From the NCBI GenBank assembly GCA_050258755.1, contig JBLMZI010000011.1, forward strand, positions 310,001 to 374,000: a stretch of DNA of 64,000 nucleotides, written 5' to 3'. A program made the translations under genes and the position numbers. The notes beneath the pieces were generated by a model that ran no database searches, was not told where the DNA came from, and saw only the letters and a program-made list of their open reading frames with translations. Positions within the stretch are counted from its first letter, which is position 1. Each line of letters opens with the position of its first letter. This DNA comes from JBLMZI01 sp050258755. Its GTDB lineage: Bacteria; Bacillota; Syntrophomonadia; Syntrophomonadales; DTU052. Of the stretch, positions 24,877 to 32,561 are shown piece after piece.

Positions 24877-25758
24877 ATGATGCAAAAAAGGGTGAATAAG
24901 GCGGTGGTGCCCGCGGCTGGCTGGGGAACCCGTTTTCTGCCCGCAACTAAGGCACAGCCGAAGGAAATGCTTCCCATCATCGATAAACCGGCCATTCAAT
25001 ATATCATTGAAGAAGCACGGGCCGCCGGCTTGAATGACGTTCTCGTGGTGACCGGAAAAACGAAGCGAGCGATTGAGGACCATTTCGATCATGCAGTGGA
25101 GCTTGAAGCCATGCTGCGCAGCAAAGGGAGTGCGGAACTGCTTGAAATGGTGCAGGACATCTCCAATCTTATTGATATTCAATACTTGCGGCAGAAGGAT
25201 CAGCTTGGTCTGGGGCACGCGGTGTATTGCGCGCATAAATTCGTTCATGATGAACCATTTGTTGTTCTGCTCAGCGATGATATTGTGATCGGCGAACCGC
25301 CCTGTCTGGACGGTATGCTTCAGGCCTACGCTGAAACCGGGGCCGCGATCATTGCGGTACAGCGGGTTCCGGAAAACGAGATCAGCAGTTACGGGATTGT
25401 CGATCCGGCGAGTGATCCTGCTGGCGGATTGTTTCCAGTGAAAGGAATGGTGGAAAAACCGGAACCGGCGGAAGCACCCTCGAATCTGGCGGTGATAGGG
25501 CGGTATTTGCTCATTCCGGAAATCTTCCCGATTCTCAGCGAGCTCCCAGCAGGCCGTGGCGGTGAAATACAACTGACCGACGCACTGGACGTTTTGGCCA
25601 AGAGGGGAAAGGTGTTCGCCTACCTCTATGAGGGGCGGCGCTATGATATTGGCAACAAACTGGGCTTTCTTCAGGCAACGGTGGATTTAGCGCTGGAACG
25701 CGCTGATTTGGGCGGGCCGTTTCTTTCATACTTGCGGGAGAAACTTGGTGGACAATAG
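24877..25758 (+). CDS. galU: UTP--glucose-1-phosphate uridylyltransferase
   Basis: Forms UDP-glucose from UTP and glucose-1-phosphate. Nucleotidyltransferase signatures are GWGTRFLPATKAQPKEML, IIDKPAIQYIIEEA, VTGKTKRAIEDHFD, QKDQLGLGHAV, FVVLLSDDI and GRYLLIPEIF; 293 residues is the usual GalU size. ATG start with GAGGTG upstream. It pairs with the adjacent UDP-glucose dehydrogenase, so the two form a UDP-glucuronate module ended by a strong terminator. Confidence 0.97.
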   Translation: MMQKRVNKAVVPAAGWGTRFLPATKAQPKEMLPIIDKPAIQYIIEEARAAGLNDVLVVTGKTKRAIEDHFDHAVELEAMLRSKGSAELLEMVQDISNLIDIQYLRQKDQLGLGHAVYCAHKFVHDEPFVVLLSDDIVIGEPPCLDGMLQAYAETGAAIIAVQRVPENEISSYGIVDPASDPAGGLFPVKGMVEKPEPAEAPSNLAVIGRYLLIPEIFPILSELPAGRGGEIQLTDALDVLAKRGKVFAYLYEGRRYDIGNKLGFLQATVDLALERADLGGPFLSYLREKLGGQ

Positions 25759-25802
25759 GCGACAGCGGCTGCAGACAGCGCGAGCCGCGAACCTGACAAA
25801 GA

Positions 25803-25834
25803 AGCCCGGCGATGGATTAATCGCCGGGCTTTTC
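25803..25834 (+). terminator. Strong terminator between galU and the convergent lipoprotein gene
   Basis: An 11-bp stem (AGCCCGGCGAT/ATCGCCGGGCT) with a GGATTA loop and TTTT tail. It lies between convergent genes and may serve both strands, though the minus-strand tail is poorer. Confidence 0.85.
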
Positions 25835-25867
25835 AATTGAGAAGGGGCGGATTCGCTTTTTCCGGTC

Positions 25868-26908
25868 TTAGTTGGCGGTTACCCGGGTCACCTTGTTGCC
25901 GATACCGGATACGTTGTCAAACATAATGCCTTTTTCGGTCACGATCAAATCCTGGTTGGTGAACATCGGCGGTTGGCCCATGTGGACCGAAGAGGGGCTT
26001 TGGAAAGTACCGGCCGCAATTTCACCGTCCGGCCACCAGCGGTGGGTGCCGTTGTCTTTCAGGAAAACCACTGAGCCGCGGATAAAGTCGGCGGCGGCCA
26101 CACCGCGCATCCCTTTGTAATCACCGCAGTCCAGATCGTCAAAGAGCGAGTGCCGGGTGTAGAGGGTCAAAATCGAACCGGGGTCGCCGTTTGGCTGGAT
26201 AGCGACTTTTTTCACCGAACCGGTCAGGGTCGGCAGATGGAAGTCGGTGAAATAGATGCAGTTGTCGCGGATGGCCATGCCATTCGGCGAGGAAACGCCA
26301 TTGGCCCCGCCAAGCCAGACTTTCTCGTCAACGACTTGGGGAATATCGCCGGCCAGCGTGAGCCGAACGATCTTGCCGCCCGGGGCGATGGTTTCGTCCG
26401 CGACAAACAGGTGCCCCTGTCCGTCGGTCACCATGCCATTGGCAATCAGCATGTTTGGAAAGGTGTAGATTTCCTGGAAATCGAGTTTGCCGGGGTGGTA
26501 TTCCGCCCGCAGCAGAACCGATTGGGACAATGAATCTTTGATGTGCTTGATGATCGCGTCGGCGCCGCCCGGCTGCAGCAGCTGGTCCATGGGCAGCGGC
26601 TGCAGCAGACCGCATAGATTGGTTTTGATTTGAATCGCGTAAATATAGTTTCCAGCCTGAACGATGCCGCAGTGATTGCCGCCTTCCGGCAGCTGCGGGA
26701 TTAATTCAGTCGAGGTGAGTTCAAAGATATTGGTGCCGCCGGTGACGAACATGCGGCCGTCATTGGTGAACAAAACGTTTTCAGCGTCGCCAACGGTGGC
26801 GAGGGTCGTCTTGTTGGTACAGCCGGAAAGAAGCAGCGGAAGCAGCAGCAGGGTCAGCACAATGGCTAAAACAGGCAGACGGGAACGCAATCGGTTTGTT
26901 TGGATCAC
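25868..26908 (-). CDS. Lipoprotein with NHL/SGL-type beta-propeller
   Basis: The N-terminal signal peptide ends in the lipobox LLLSGC near residue 30, so the mature protein should be lipid-anchored on the outer face of the membrane. The remainder (about 315 residues) shows repeated short strands such as GMVTDGQGHLFVADE, PNGMAIRDNCIYFTDF and SSVHMGQPPMFT. This spacing is typical of SMP-30/gluconolactonase or NHL six-bladed propellers. No substrate can be assigned. It stands alone between convergent galU and a divergent gap with its own probable promoter. GTG start with GGGAGG about 10 bases upstream. Confidence 0.65.
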   Translation of the reverse strand: MIQTNRLRSRLPVLAIVLTLLLLPLLLSGCTNKTTLATVGDAENVLFTNDGRMFVTGGTNIFELTSTELIPQLPEGGNHCGIVQAGNYIYAIQIKTNLCGLLQPLPMDQLLQPGGADAIIKHIKDSLSQSVLLRAEYHPGKLDFQEIYTFPNMLIANGMVTDGQGHLFVADETIAPGGKIVRLTLAGDIPQVVDEKVWLGGANGVSSPNGMAIRDNCIYFTDFHLPTLTGSVKKVAIQPNGDPGSILTLYTRHSLFDDLDCGDYKGMRGVAAADFIRGSVVFLKDNGTHRWWPDGEIAAGTFQSPSSVHMGQPPMFTNQDLIVTEKGIMFDNVSGIGNKVTRVTAN

Positions 26909-26992
26909 AGGTTTACATCCTCCCTTAATGTGAATTTATTGATGGTGGGAATCGTGCAGAAATCAGTGCGGAATCCTAGTGTGAATATTTCG

Positions 26993-27000
26993 AGTATACC
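26993..27000 (-). promoter_or_regulatory. Extended -10 promoter of the lipoprotein gene
   Basis: On the minus strand TGG-TATACT forms an extended -10; the -35 is poor (AGGTAG). It lies about 85 bases before the start codon. The rest of 26909-27186 shows no gene that I can support. Confidence 0.45.
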
Positions 27001-27186
27001 ATTAAAAGGATTTTTCTACCTAAAGCCATTCTTAAGTTTGGCTTAAAAGCAGTTAAAATTCCTATACACGGGGAGGCGTATCTTTTGCGTTTGGGAGCCC
27101 GGCGGTGTAGAAGGGTTTATCGAAGGGCTGTTTGCACGGAATACAGGCGATTTACGCGAGTTGGCCTAATTTGCCCTAGATCAAGG

Positions 27187-27552
27187 CTAACCGTGTTCAC
27201 CCCGAAGAATCGCAGCCAATTCAGCTTTTTCCTGGCGGGCAAGATCGTCCCGGCCAGCCAGGGACTCAATATGATGCTGCATTTCATGGAGAACGGTTTC
27301 GCGGATTTCCCGATCCCAGACCGGATGCGGCTGATCCCCGAGCACGGCGGCAAAGGAACCGTAATAGAAGACGATAAAGCAGCCAAGGTGGCCACCTTCC
27401 ACATACTCGCCCATGATAAAAAACTTGCCGTCCCGGCGGGATTCCCGCTGGACGTTGAAGCCGCCGGTCAAATCGCGGCAGAAGCGGGGGGGAATCTGAT
27501 CCACGGCCTGCTCGACCAGGTCGGCGAACTCGTCAAATGTTGGTTTTGTCAT
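27187..27552 (-). CDS. Small metallopeptidase-like protein (zincin_1 family)
   Basis: A compact 121-residue protein whose C-terminal half contains the zinc-binding motif TVLHEMQHH (HExxH) near residue 87, in the arrangement seen in the zincin_1 family of small predicted metallopeptidases. The N-terminal half has FADLVEQAVDQIPP, typical of that family, followed by a strand-rich region. No signal peptide. Substrates of this family are unknown. ATG start with GGAGCGAT-like ribosome site upstream on the minus strand. It lies upstream of the pseudouridine synthase gene's 3' end on the same strand, probably as its own unit or at the end of that operon. Confidence 0.75.
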   Translation of the reverse strand: MTKPTFDEFADLVEQAVDQIPPRFCRDLTGGFNVQRESRRDGKFFIMGEYVEGGHLGCFIVFYYGSFAAVLGDQPHPVWDREIRETVLHEMQHHIESLAGRDDLARQEKAELAAILRGEHG

Positions 27553-27612
27553 TTCAGATCGCTCCTCGGGATCGCTTCATTCGGGGGTTTTCTTCCAGTA
27601 TAGCAAAATCTC

Positions 27613-28539
27613 TTACCGGGGATTATCGTCTGGCAAGAGGTTATCCAGTACTTCGCGCATGTCGTCAGGGAACGGGGCCGTAAACCGGAGCGGCTCTCCG
27701 GTGCGTGGGTGATCGAAGACCAGATACCCGGCGTGCAAGGCCTGCCGGCCGATTAGGGGCGAGAAGCTGCCATAAAGGGTGTCTCCCAGGATTGGACAGC
27801 CCAGAGATTGAAGATGAACCCGAATCTGATGGGTTCGCCCGGTTTCCAACCTCAGGGTGAGATAGGAGCAGGTCTTGAATCGTTTTAAAACCTGATAGTT
27901 GGTGACGGCGGGCTGTCCCTCCGGGCTCACGATCCGTTTGCGGCCGTACTGGTTGAAGCGGGCGATGGGCGCGTCGATCCGTCCTGACGCCTCCGGTGGA
28001 AAACCTTGAGCGATCGCAAAGTATTCCCGGGAAATCTGACCGTTTCGCTGTTGGACAAACAAGGCCTGGTGGGCATAATGGCTGTTGGCGATCAGAACCA
28101 GGCCGGAGGTATCTCGATCCAGCCGGTTGACCGGGCGAAACAGGCGCTCTTCGCCTTGCCGCTGCCAGTGATAGGTCATGGCATTGGCCAGAGTGCCAAA
28201 GCCGCCGTGTTTGGATGGGTGAATCGGCATGCCCGGCGGTTTGTCCACGATGGTAATATCCTGGTCCGCATAGAGGATATCGATTGGTATGGCTTCGGGT
28301 AGAATCTGGTTAGCTTCGGCAAATTCCAAATCAACCGTGACAACGTCGCCGGGGCACAGCCGGTAATTGGTCAGGGTCGGTTCACCGTTTACCCGAATGT
28401 GATTGGCCTTTTTCAGCCGGGTTTGGAGACCCTGCGAAAGACGCAGTTCCCGCGTGATGACTTCGCGCAGGAAGGTGTACGGGGTGCCGAATTCGACGAT
28501 GTAGGTTAAGCGGTTCAGCTTTGTGGTCATAACCGTCAT
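27613..28539 (-). CDS. RluD/RluA-family pseudouridine synthase
   Basis: Isomerises uridine to pseudouridine in rRNA or tRNA. An N-terminal S4 RNA-binding domain (about residues 15-80; LRLSQGLQTRLKKANHIRVNG) precedes the catalytic domain. Its active-site aspartate is in NRLDRDTSGL near residue 143, and RTHQIRVHLQSLGCPILGD is the second signature. Exact target cannot be inferred; RluD-like proteins modify 23S helix 69. Two starts are possible, ATG 28539 and ATG 28530. The only purine-rich ribosome site is AGGGG inside the 3' arm of the hairpin ending the upstream gene. Confidence 0.92.
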   Translation of the reverse strand: MTVMTTKLNRLTYIVEFGTPYTFLREVITRELRLSQGLQTRLKKANHIRVNGEPTLTNYRLCPGDVVTVDLEFAEANQILPEAIPIDILYADQDITIVDKPPGMPIHPSKHGGFGTLANAMTYHWQRQGEERLFRPVNRLDRDTSGLVLIANSHYAHQALFVQQRNGQISREYFAIAQGFPPEASGRIDAPIARFNQYGRKRIVSPEGQPAVTNYQVLKRFKTCSYLTLRLETGRTHQIRVHLQSLGCPILGDTLYGSFSPLIGRQALHAGYLVFDHPRTGEPLRFTAPFPDDMREVLDNLLPDDNPR

Positions 28540-28542
28540 GAT

Positions 28543-28572
28543 ACAACAAAACCCCTGGCGGGGCCAGGGGTT
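28543..28572 (-). terminator. Terminator between the FadR-type regulator and the pseudouridine synthase
   Basis: On the minus strand AACCCCTGGC-CCC-GCCAGGGGTT forms a 10-bp perfect stem followed by TTGTTGT. The next start codon is only about 4 bases after it, so it also contains the only visible Shine-Dalgarno-like sequence of that gene. Confidence 0.75.
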
Positions 28573-28590
28573 GGGTGGTGCAGGCGGTGG

Positions 28591-29316
28591 TTACAGTTCG
28601 CGCAGGGGCCGGTCGGCGATAGTGGAGTTCGCGAACAGGGTGTCGTGGGCCCAGTGGAAATGATCCTGCATGAACTGGTGGGCGGCATCGGCCCGGCCGT
28701 TCAGGATCATGTCAACCAGAACCCGATGGTGCTTCTCGGCAATTTGCCGGGCACCGGGCCGTTCGAAAAGAATACCGGCGTATTTCTCAATGATGATCCA
28801 GTTGGTATTGACAATGCGGAACATGACATTGCTTTTGGCGATCTTACCGATTAGCTGGTGAAAATCACGGTCCCATTTGGCATTATCCAACTCGGGGTGA
28901 TCCGATTCCAGATAAGCCTTAAGCTGCTCTTTTTCCTCATCGGTAATACGCTGGGCGGCCAGTTTGGTCATGGCCGCTTCGACAAAGTAAACGGCCTCAT
29001 AGACATCCTCCAGGGAATCAAGGTCGAGACCGTCTTGATACATGAATTGAAATACCACAGATTCAATGCTGGATTCTTCTCGAATGTTGACAAACGTGCC
29101 CTCACCCTGGCGAATGTCGACCACCCGCATGACTTCCAGAATGCGCAGGGCTTCCCGCAAGGTGGACCGGTTTACGTTTAACAGCTCGGCAAGCTCGCGC
29201 TCACCAGGGAGTTGATCATTGGCTTTAAAATGGCCTTGCCGGACAAGGTCGTGAATCTGATTGGCGACTTCGTCGGGAAGACTTCGGCGTTTTACTTGTT
29301 TATAGATGCTATCCAT
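28591..29316 (-). CDS. GntR family transcriptional regulator, FadR subfamily
   Basis: The N-terminal winged HTH has RRSLPDEVANQIHDLV, LPGERELAELLNVNRSTLREAL and RQGEGTFV (about residues 8-75). The all-helical C-terminal FCD domain (about 95-230) carries conserved metal/ligand-site residues D...H (NAKWDRDFHQLIG) and the later His in EKHHRVLVDMI. Such regulators usually sense organic acids. ATG 29316 is chosen for the GGAGTG 7-8 bases upstream; the longer frame to 29370 would run through the operator. The FadR-type palindrome 25 bases upstream indicates autoregulation. Its target pathway is not evident from the neighbours. Confidence 0.93.
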   Translation of the reverse strand: MDSIYKQVKRRSLPDEVANQIHDLVRQGHFKANDQLPGERELAELLNVNRSTLREALRILEVMRVVDIRQGEGTFVNIREESSIESVVFQFMYQDGLDLDSLEDVYEAVYFVEAAMTKLAAQRITDEEKEQLKAYLESDHPELDNAKWDRDFHQLIGKIAKSNVMFRIVNTNWIIIEKYAGILFERPGARQIAEKHHRVLVDMILNGRADAAHQFMQDHFHWAHDTLFANSTIADRPLREL

Positions 29317-29340
29317 CAAACACACTCCATGATAATTCCG

Positions 29341-29355
29341 AGTGGCCGGACCACT
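29341..29355 (-). promoter_or_regulatory. FadR-type operator
   Basis: The palindrome AGTGGCCGGACCACT has perfect 5-bp arms. Read on the minus strand it contains TGGTCCGGCCA, which fits the FadR-subfamily consensus TGGTCnGACCA at all but one position. It lies between the promoter and the start codon of the GntR/FadR gene. Confidence 0.6.
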
Positions 29356-29370
29356 TGTTACATCTTTCAC

Positions 29371-29398
29371 TTTAAAGGTTATAAGCGGGTTCTGTCAA
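29371..29398 (-). promoter_or_regulatory. Promoter of the FadR-type regulator gene
   Basis: On the minus strand TTGACA (29398-29393) is a perfect -35, followed after 16 bp by TTTAAA (29376-29371). The operator lies just downstream, near the expected transcription start. Confidence 0.6.
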
Positions 29399-29472
29399 CT
29401 GATGGATTCCTTGCGCGCATGACGGTTGCATGATCATAATCACGGATTGGCGGGATGCGGCGGCCCCTGTGG

Positions 29473-29501
29473 TTGAAAAGGCGTCCGGGCAGTGCTATCC
29501 T
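29473..29501 (+). promoter_or_regulatory. Promoter of the GT-C glycosyltransferase gene
   Basis: TTGAAA (29473-29478), 17 bp, then TATCCT (29496-29501) with TGC before the -10. Transcription should begin near 29508, which excludes coding starts upstream of it. Confidence 0.65.
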
Positions 29502-29533
29502 CGTGTTGTGTGAATTGTCAGGAGGCAGAATCT

Positions 29534-31057
29534 GTGAAGTTTACGAAACCCGCTATCAAATGGACCGAACTTGCCCAAAGCGCTTTGCCGGCGGTGTCCG
29601 GGATTTCTCGTGCGCTCTTTTTCCGGCTCTTCCCGCTGGCGGCACTGGCCATCATCGTGGCTATGGCCTTTTTTATGAGCCTGCTCCGGTTTCAAATCGC
29701 GGATGATTACTGGACCTGGTGCCAGGTCTTTTTCTGGGTTTTCGCCTTTTTTGTCTTCTTTTTATCGCCCTGGTTCCGGCGTTGGCTGGGCCGGGTCGAC
29801 TGGCGTCTGGCCCTGGCTCTGATCGTGATCCTGGCGGCTGTGGTGCGGATCTGGCTGATGCTGGCCTTGCCGACCCAACCGATTTACGATTACCAGTCAT
29901 ACCATGATGCCGCCCGGGCAGTCAGTCAAGCACACTTATCCCACCTGCAGCTGCTGGAAGGGCGTCCCTGGGGCTTTCCGGTACTCCTCGGGCTGGTCTA
30001 CCTCGTCTTCGGCGCCAAAGTGATCGTTGCCCAGGGACTGAATCTGGTGCTGAGCCTGGCGGCGGTTGTGCTGCTCTATCTGGCTGCGGAACGCATTGTA
30101 TCCCGGATGTATGCCCTCCTGGCTGCCTTTTTCTTCGCGCTGCTGCCGTCGCAGATTCTCATGAATAATGTGATCAACAGCGAAATTCTGTTTATCGTGC
30201 TGGCACTGGCCGGCGTATATTTCAGCCTTAGGTATATGCAGGAATACGCTCTGCGCGACCTGATTCTGACCGGTTTCTTTTTCGGCCTGGCGCAGAACGT
30301 CCGTCCGGTTGCGATTTTCTACCTGGCGGTTTTTCTCGGCTTTCTCTTCCTGCAGCTGATTCCGGGTCATTGGAAGACGGTGCTGAAGGCCTGCGTTGTT
30401 ACGTTCCTGGCTTTTTATGTCGCATTGATCCCGTTCCTGGCCTTGAAGAGCTATGAGTTCCGGCAGGTGGTGCTGTGGGAGAAGGGGACATTCGGCATGG
30501 TCTTTTTAATGGGAACCAATCCGAAATTCGAAGGCGCCTGGAACCGTGAGGATTACAACTGGGTACACAATCTGGAAGTGAAGTACCAAAATAATGGCGA
30601 GATCGTGAACAAGCTGGCTTTCGGCCGGGCGCTGGAGCGCTTCAGTAAGCTGGAGAATGTGGAACGGCTGCTTCCGAAAAAGGTCCGATTAATGTGGGGG
30701 ATGGATTCCTTTGGCTGGGAATGGGCGAATGTGGGGACGCAGGGCAGGAAATTGATCAGTGATCCGGAAATCGACCGAAGCTATTTTGCGCTGTCGCAGT
30801 TATACTATTGTGCGATCTTGCTGGTTCTGTTAGGCCTTTTTGCCGGGTTCCGGCTGGAGCGGCAGCCCGGATTCCGCTACCTGACCGCACTGTTTCTGGC
30901 GTTTTTCGTGATTCATCTCTTGATTGAGGTGCAGGGACGTTACCATATGCATATCACACCGTATTTCTTTGTACTGCTGGCCATTGGCCTGCAAAGCCGC
31001 GATGCCGCAGGGGAGAGTCTGATTAACGGCCCAAACGGCGAAGCACGAGCGCACTGA
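29534..31057 (+). CDS. Multi-pass GT-C family (GT39-like) glycosyltransferase
   Basis: A 507-residue membrane protein with about ten to twelve hydrophobic helices, preceded by a 20-residue cytosolic tail. After the second helix an external loop has PTQPIYDYQSYHDAARAV, the acidic loop position seen in PMT/ArnT-like enzymes that use polyprenyl-phosphate sugars. A C-terminal loop carries YHMHITPYFF. It probably transfers a sugar from a lipid carrier outside the cell. GTG 29534 has GGAGG 8 bases upstream and lies downstream of a good promoter. Its 3' end overlaps the convergent MurJ-like gene by 35 bases. Confidence 0.8.
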   Translation: MKFTKPAIKWTELAQSALPAVSGISRALFFRLFPLAALAIIVAMAFFMSLLRFQIADDYWTWCQVFFWVFAFFVFFLSPWFRRWLGRVDWRLALALIVILAAVVRIWLMLALPTQPIYDYQSYHDAARAVSQAHLSHLQLLEGRPWGFPVLLGLVYLVFGAKVIVAQGLNLVLSLAAVVLLYLAAERIVSRMYALLAAFFFALLPSQILMNNVINSEILFIVLALAGVYFSLRYMQEYALRDLILTGFFFGLAQNVRPVAIFYLAVFLGFLFLQLIPGHWKTVLKACVVTFLAFYVALIPFLALKSYEFRQVVLWEKGTFGMVFLMGTNPKFEGAWNREDYNWVHNLEVKYQNNGEIVNKLAFGRALERFSKLENVERLLPKKVRLMWGMDSFGWEWANVGTQGRKLISDPEIDRSYFALSQLYYCAILLVLLGLFAGFRLERQPGFRYLTALFLAFFVIHLLIEVQGRYHMHITPYFFVLLAIGLQSRDAAGESLINGPNGEARAH

Positions 31058-32561
31058 GATCACGCATTTCTTTCAGTTTCAAGCCATATGCGGCGGCGGC
31101 GAACACGATGCCGCCGACGGCGCTGGCGGCACAAAGCTGAATCAGGATTCCCCGTGAGCCCAAGCCTTCCATGACCGCAAACATGGCGGCCGCCATGAGT
31201 CCCGAAGCAGCCAGTCCCTTGAGCAGGAACATCAGGAACGAACCGTGCTCGGCCGGCTTCAAACGCGCGTACAGCAGGCCGTAAAGCACCAGCGCATTGA
31301 TCCAGAGGCCGGCGGCGTTGGCCAGGGCCAAACCTTCGTGCGCCATGCTCGGGGTCAGGAGGTAAGCCAGACCAAAATAGCTGATGGCCGCGAGCAGGCT
31401 GATCAGGAGCGGTGACCGGGAATCGCGCAGGGCGTAAAAACTCCTGGAGAAAATCTGCACCCCGGCGGTGGCGGTCATGCCCAGGGTATACAGGGCAAGC
31501 GCGCCGGCGGTTATCAGCGTCGCTTGATGGGTAAAGGCGCCGCGTTCAAAAGCCAACTGGACGAGCGGCACGCGCAGTACCAGAATCGCTCCGGTAACCG
31601 GCAGGGTGACCAGACACATCAGGCGCAGCCCGGAAAATAACGCACTGGTCAACGCTTCGGGATTTTCATCGGCCGCGTGCCGGGCCAGGGTTGGAAAGAC
31701 CACCGTGGTTACCGCGGTGACGAAAACCGCGATTGGAAGCTGCTCAAGTTTTAAGGCGTAATTCAAAGCCGAGATGCTGCCCTGATCCAGTCTTGAACCG
31801 AGGATTTTTTCCACCGGGACATACAACTGGGTCAGGATTGTGGCAAAGAACAGCGGCCAGGCCAGGCTGAAAACCTCTCCGAGATCGAACTTCAGATCAC
31901 GCCAGGCGATCCGGTAAAAGCGAAAGCCCACTTTCCGCAAAAACGGAACCAGCCACAGCAGTTGGGCCAACCAGCCCCCTACCGTGCCCCAGGCCAGTCC
32001 TTCTATTCCGTACTTTTTGCTCAGCACAAAAATGGAACCGATGATGATTGCATTCATCACAATCGGCGAAATGGCCGGCACTGCAAAACGGTTATGGGCA
32101 TTCAGAAGAATCGAGGCAATGATGGAGAGACTCGAAAAGACGATGCCTGGAAGCATGACCTGAAGCAGGAACGCGGTGGTCGTCTGCAGGGCGGGATTCA
32201 TGTCCGGGACCCAGAGCCGGACGATCCACGGTGCGGCCGGAATCCCGATAATCGTAATCAGCGTAAGCCCCGCGAAGGCCAGGCTCAATACCGTACCGGC
32301 CAACTGCCAGCCGGTTTCCTCCTGCTTCCGGGCCAAATATCCTGCAAAGACGGGAAGCAGGGCCGCGCTGAGCGCGCCGCCGATCAGAGAGGTGATGAGC
32401 AGTGGGATGGCCTGAGCCGATACGTAGGCATCGGTCAGCCCGGTGGCGCCGAACTGGTGTGCAATGACCTGCTCGCGCACAAACCCGACGATCTTGGCCA
32501 GAATGGTGACTGCCATGATGACCGACGATGCTTTGATGATCATGCCCCGGTTGCCGCTCAA
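31023..32561 (-). CDS. murJ: MurJ/MviN-family lipid II or glycolipid flippase
   Basis: A 512-residue MOP-superfamily transporter with about 14 membrane helices. The N-terminal block (ILAKIVGFVREQVIAHQFG, TDAYVSAQAIPLL) is the MurJ/MviN signature, including the central-cavity Arg of the GFVRE segment. MurJ moves lipid II across the membrane; some paralogues in glycan clusters flip other polyprenol-linked glycans. It is last in an overlapping five-gene operon with GT4 enzymes and an O-antigen-ligase-like protein, so a cluster-specific substrate is possible. Start overlaps the upstream GT4 stop by 4 bases. Confidence 0.9.
   Translation of the reverse strand: MSGNRGMIIKASSVIMAVTILAKIVGFVREQVIAHQFGATGLTDAYVSAQAIPLLITSLIGGALSAALLPVFAGYLARKQEETGWQLAGTVLSLAFAGLTLITIIGIPAAPWIVRLWVPDMNPALQTTTAFLLQVMLPGIVFSSLSIIASILLNAHNRFAVPAISPIVMNAIIIGSIFVLSKKYGIEGLAWGTVGGWLAQLLWLVPFLRKVGFRFYRIAWRDLKFDLGEVFSLAWPLFFATILTQLYVPVEKILGSRLDQGSISALNYALKLEQLPIAVFVTAVTTVVFPTLARHAADENPEALTSALFSGLRLMCLVTLPVTGAILVLRVPLVQLAFERGAFTHQATLITAGALALYTLGMTATAGVQIFSRSFYALRDSRSPLLISLLAAISYFGLAYLLTPSMAHEGLALANAAGLWINALVLYGLLYARLKPAEHGSFLMFLLKGLAASGLMAAAMFAVMEGLGSRGILIQLCAASAVGGIVFAAAAYGLKLKEMRDLSALVLRRLGR

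Noticed and set aside
24802..25572. Minus-strand frame of about 256 codons
   Set aside because: It lies entirely opposite ugd/galU; galU is unambiguous on the plus strand.
27085..27603. Plus-strand frame of about 172 codons
   Set aside because: The minus-strand zincin gene with its HExxH motif is the real gene there; the plus frame is its shadow.
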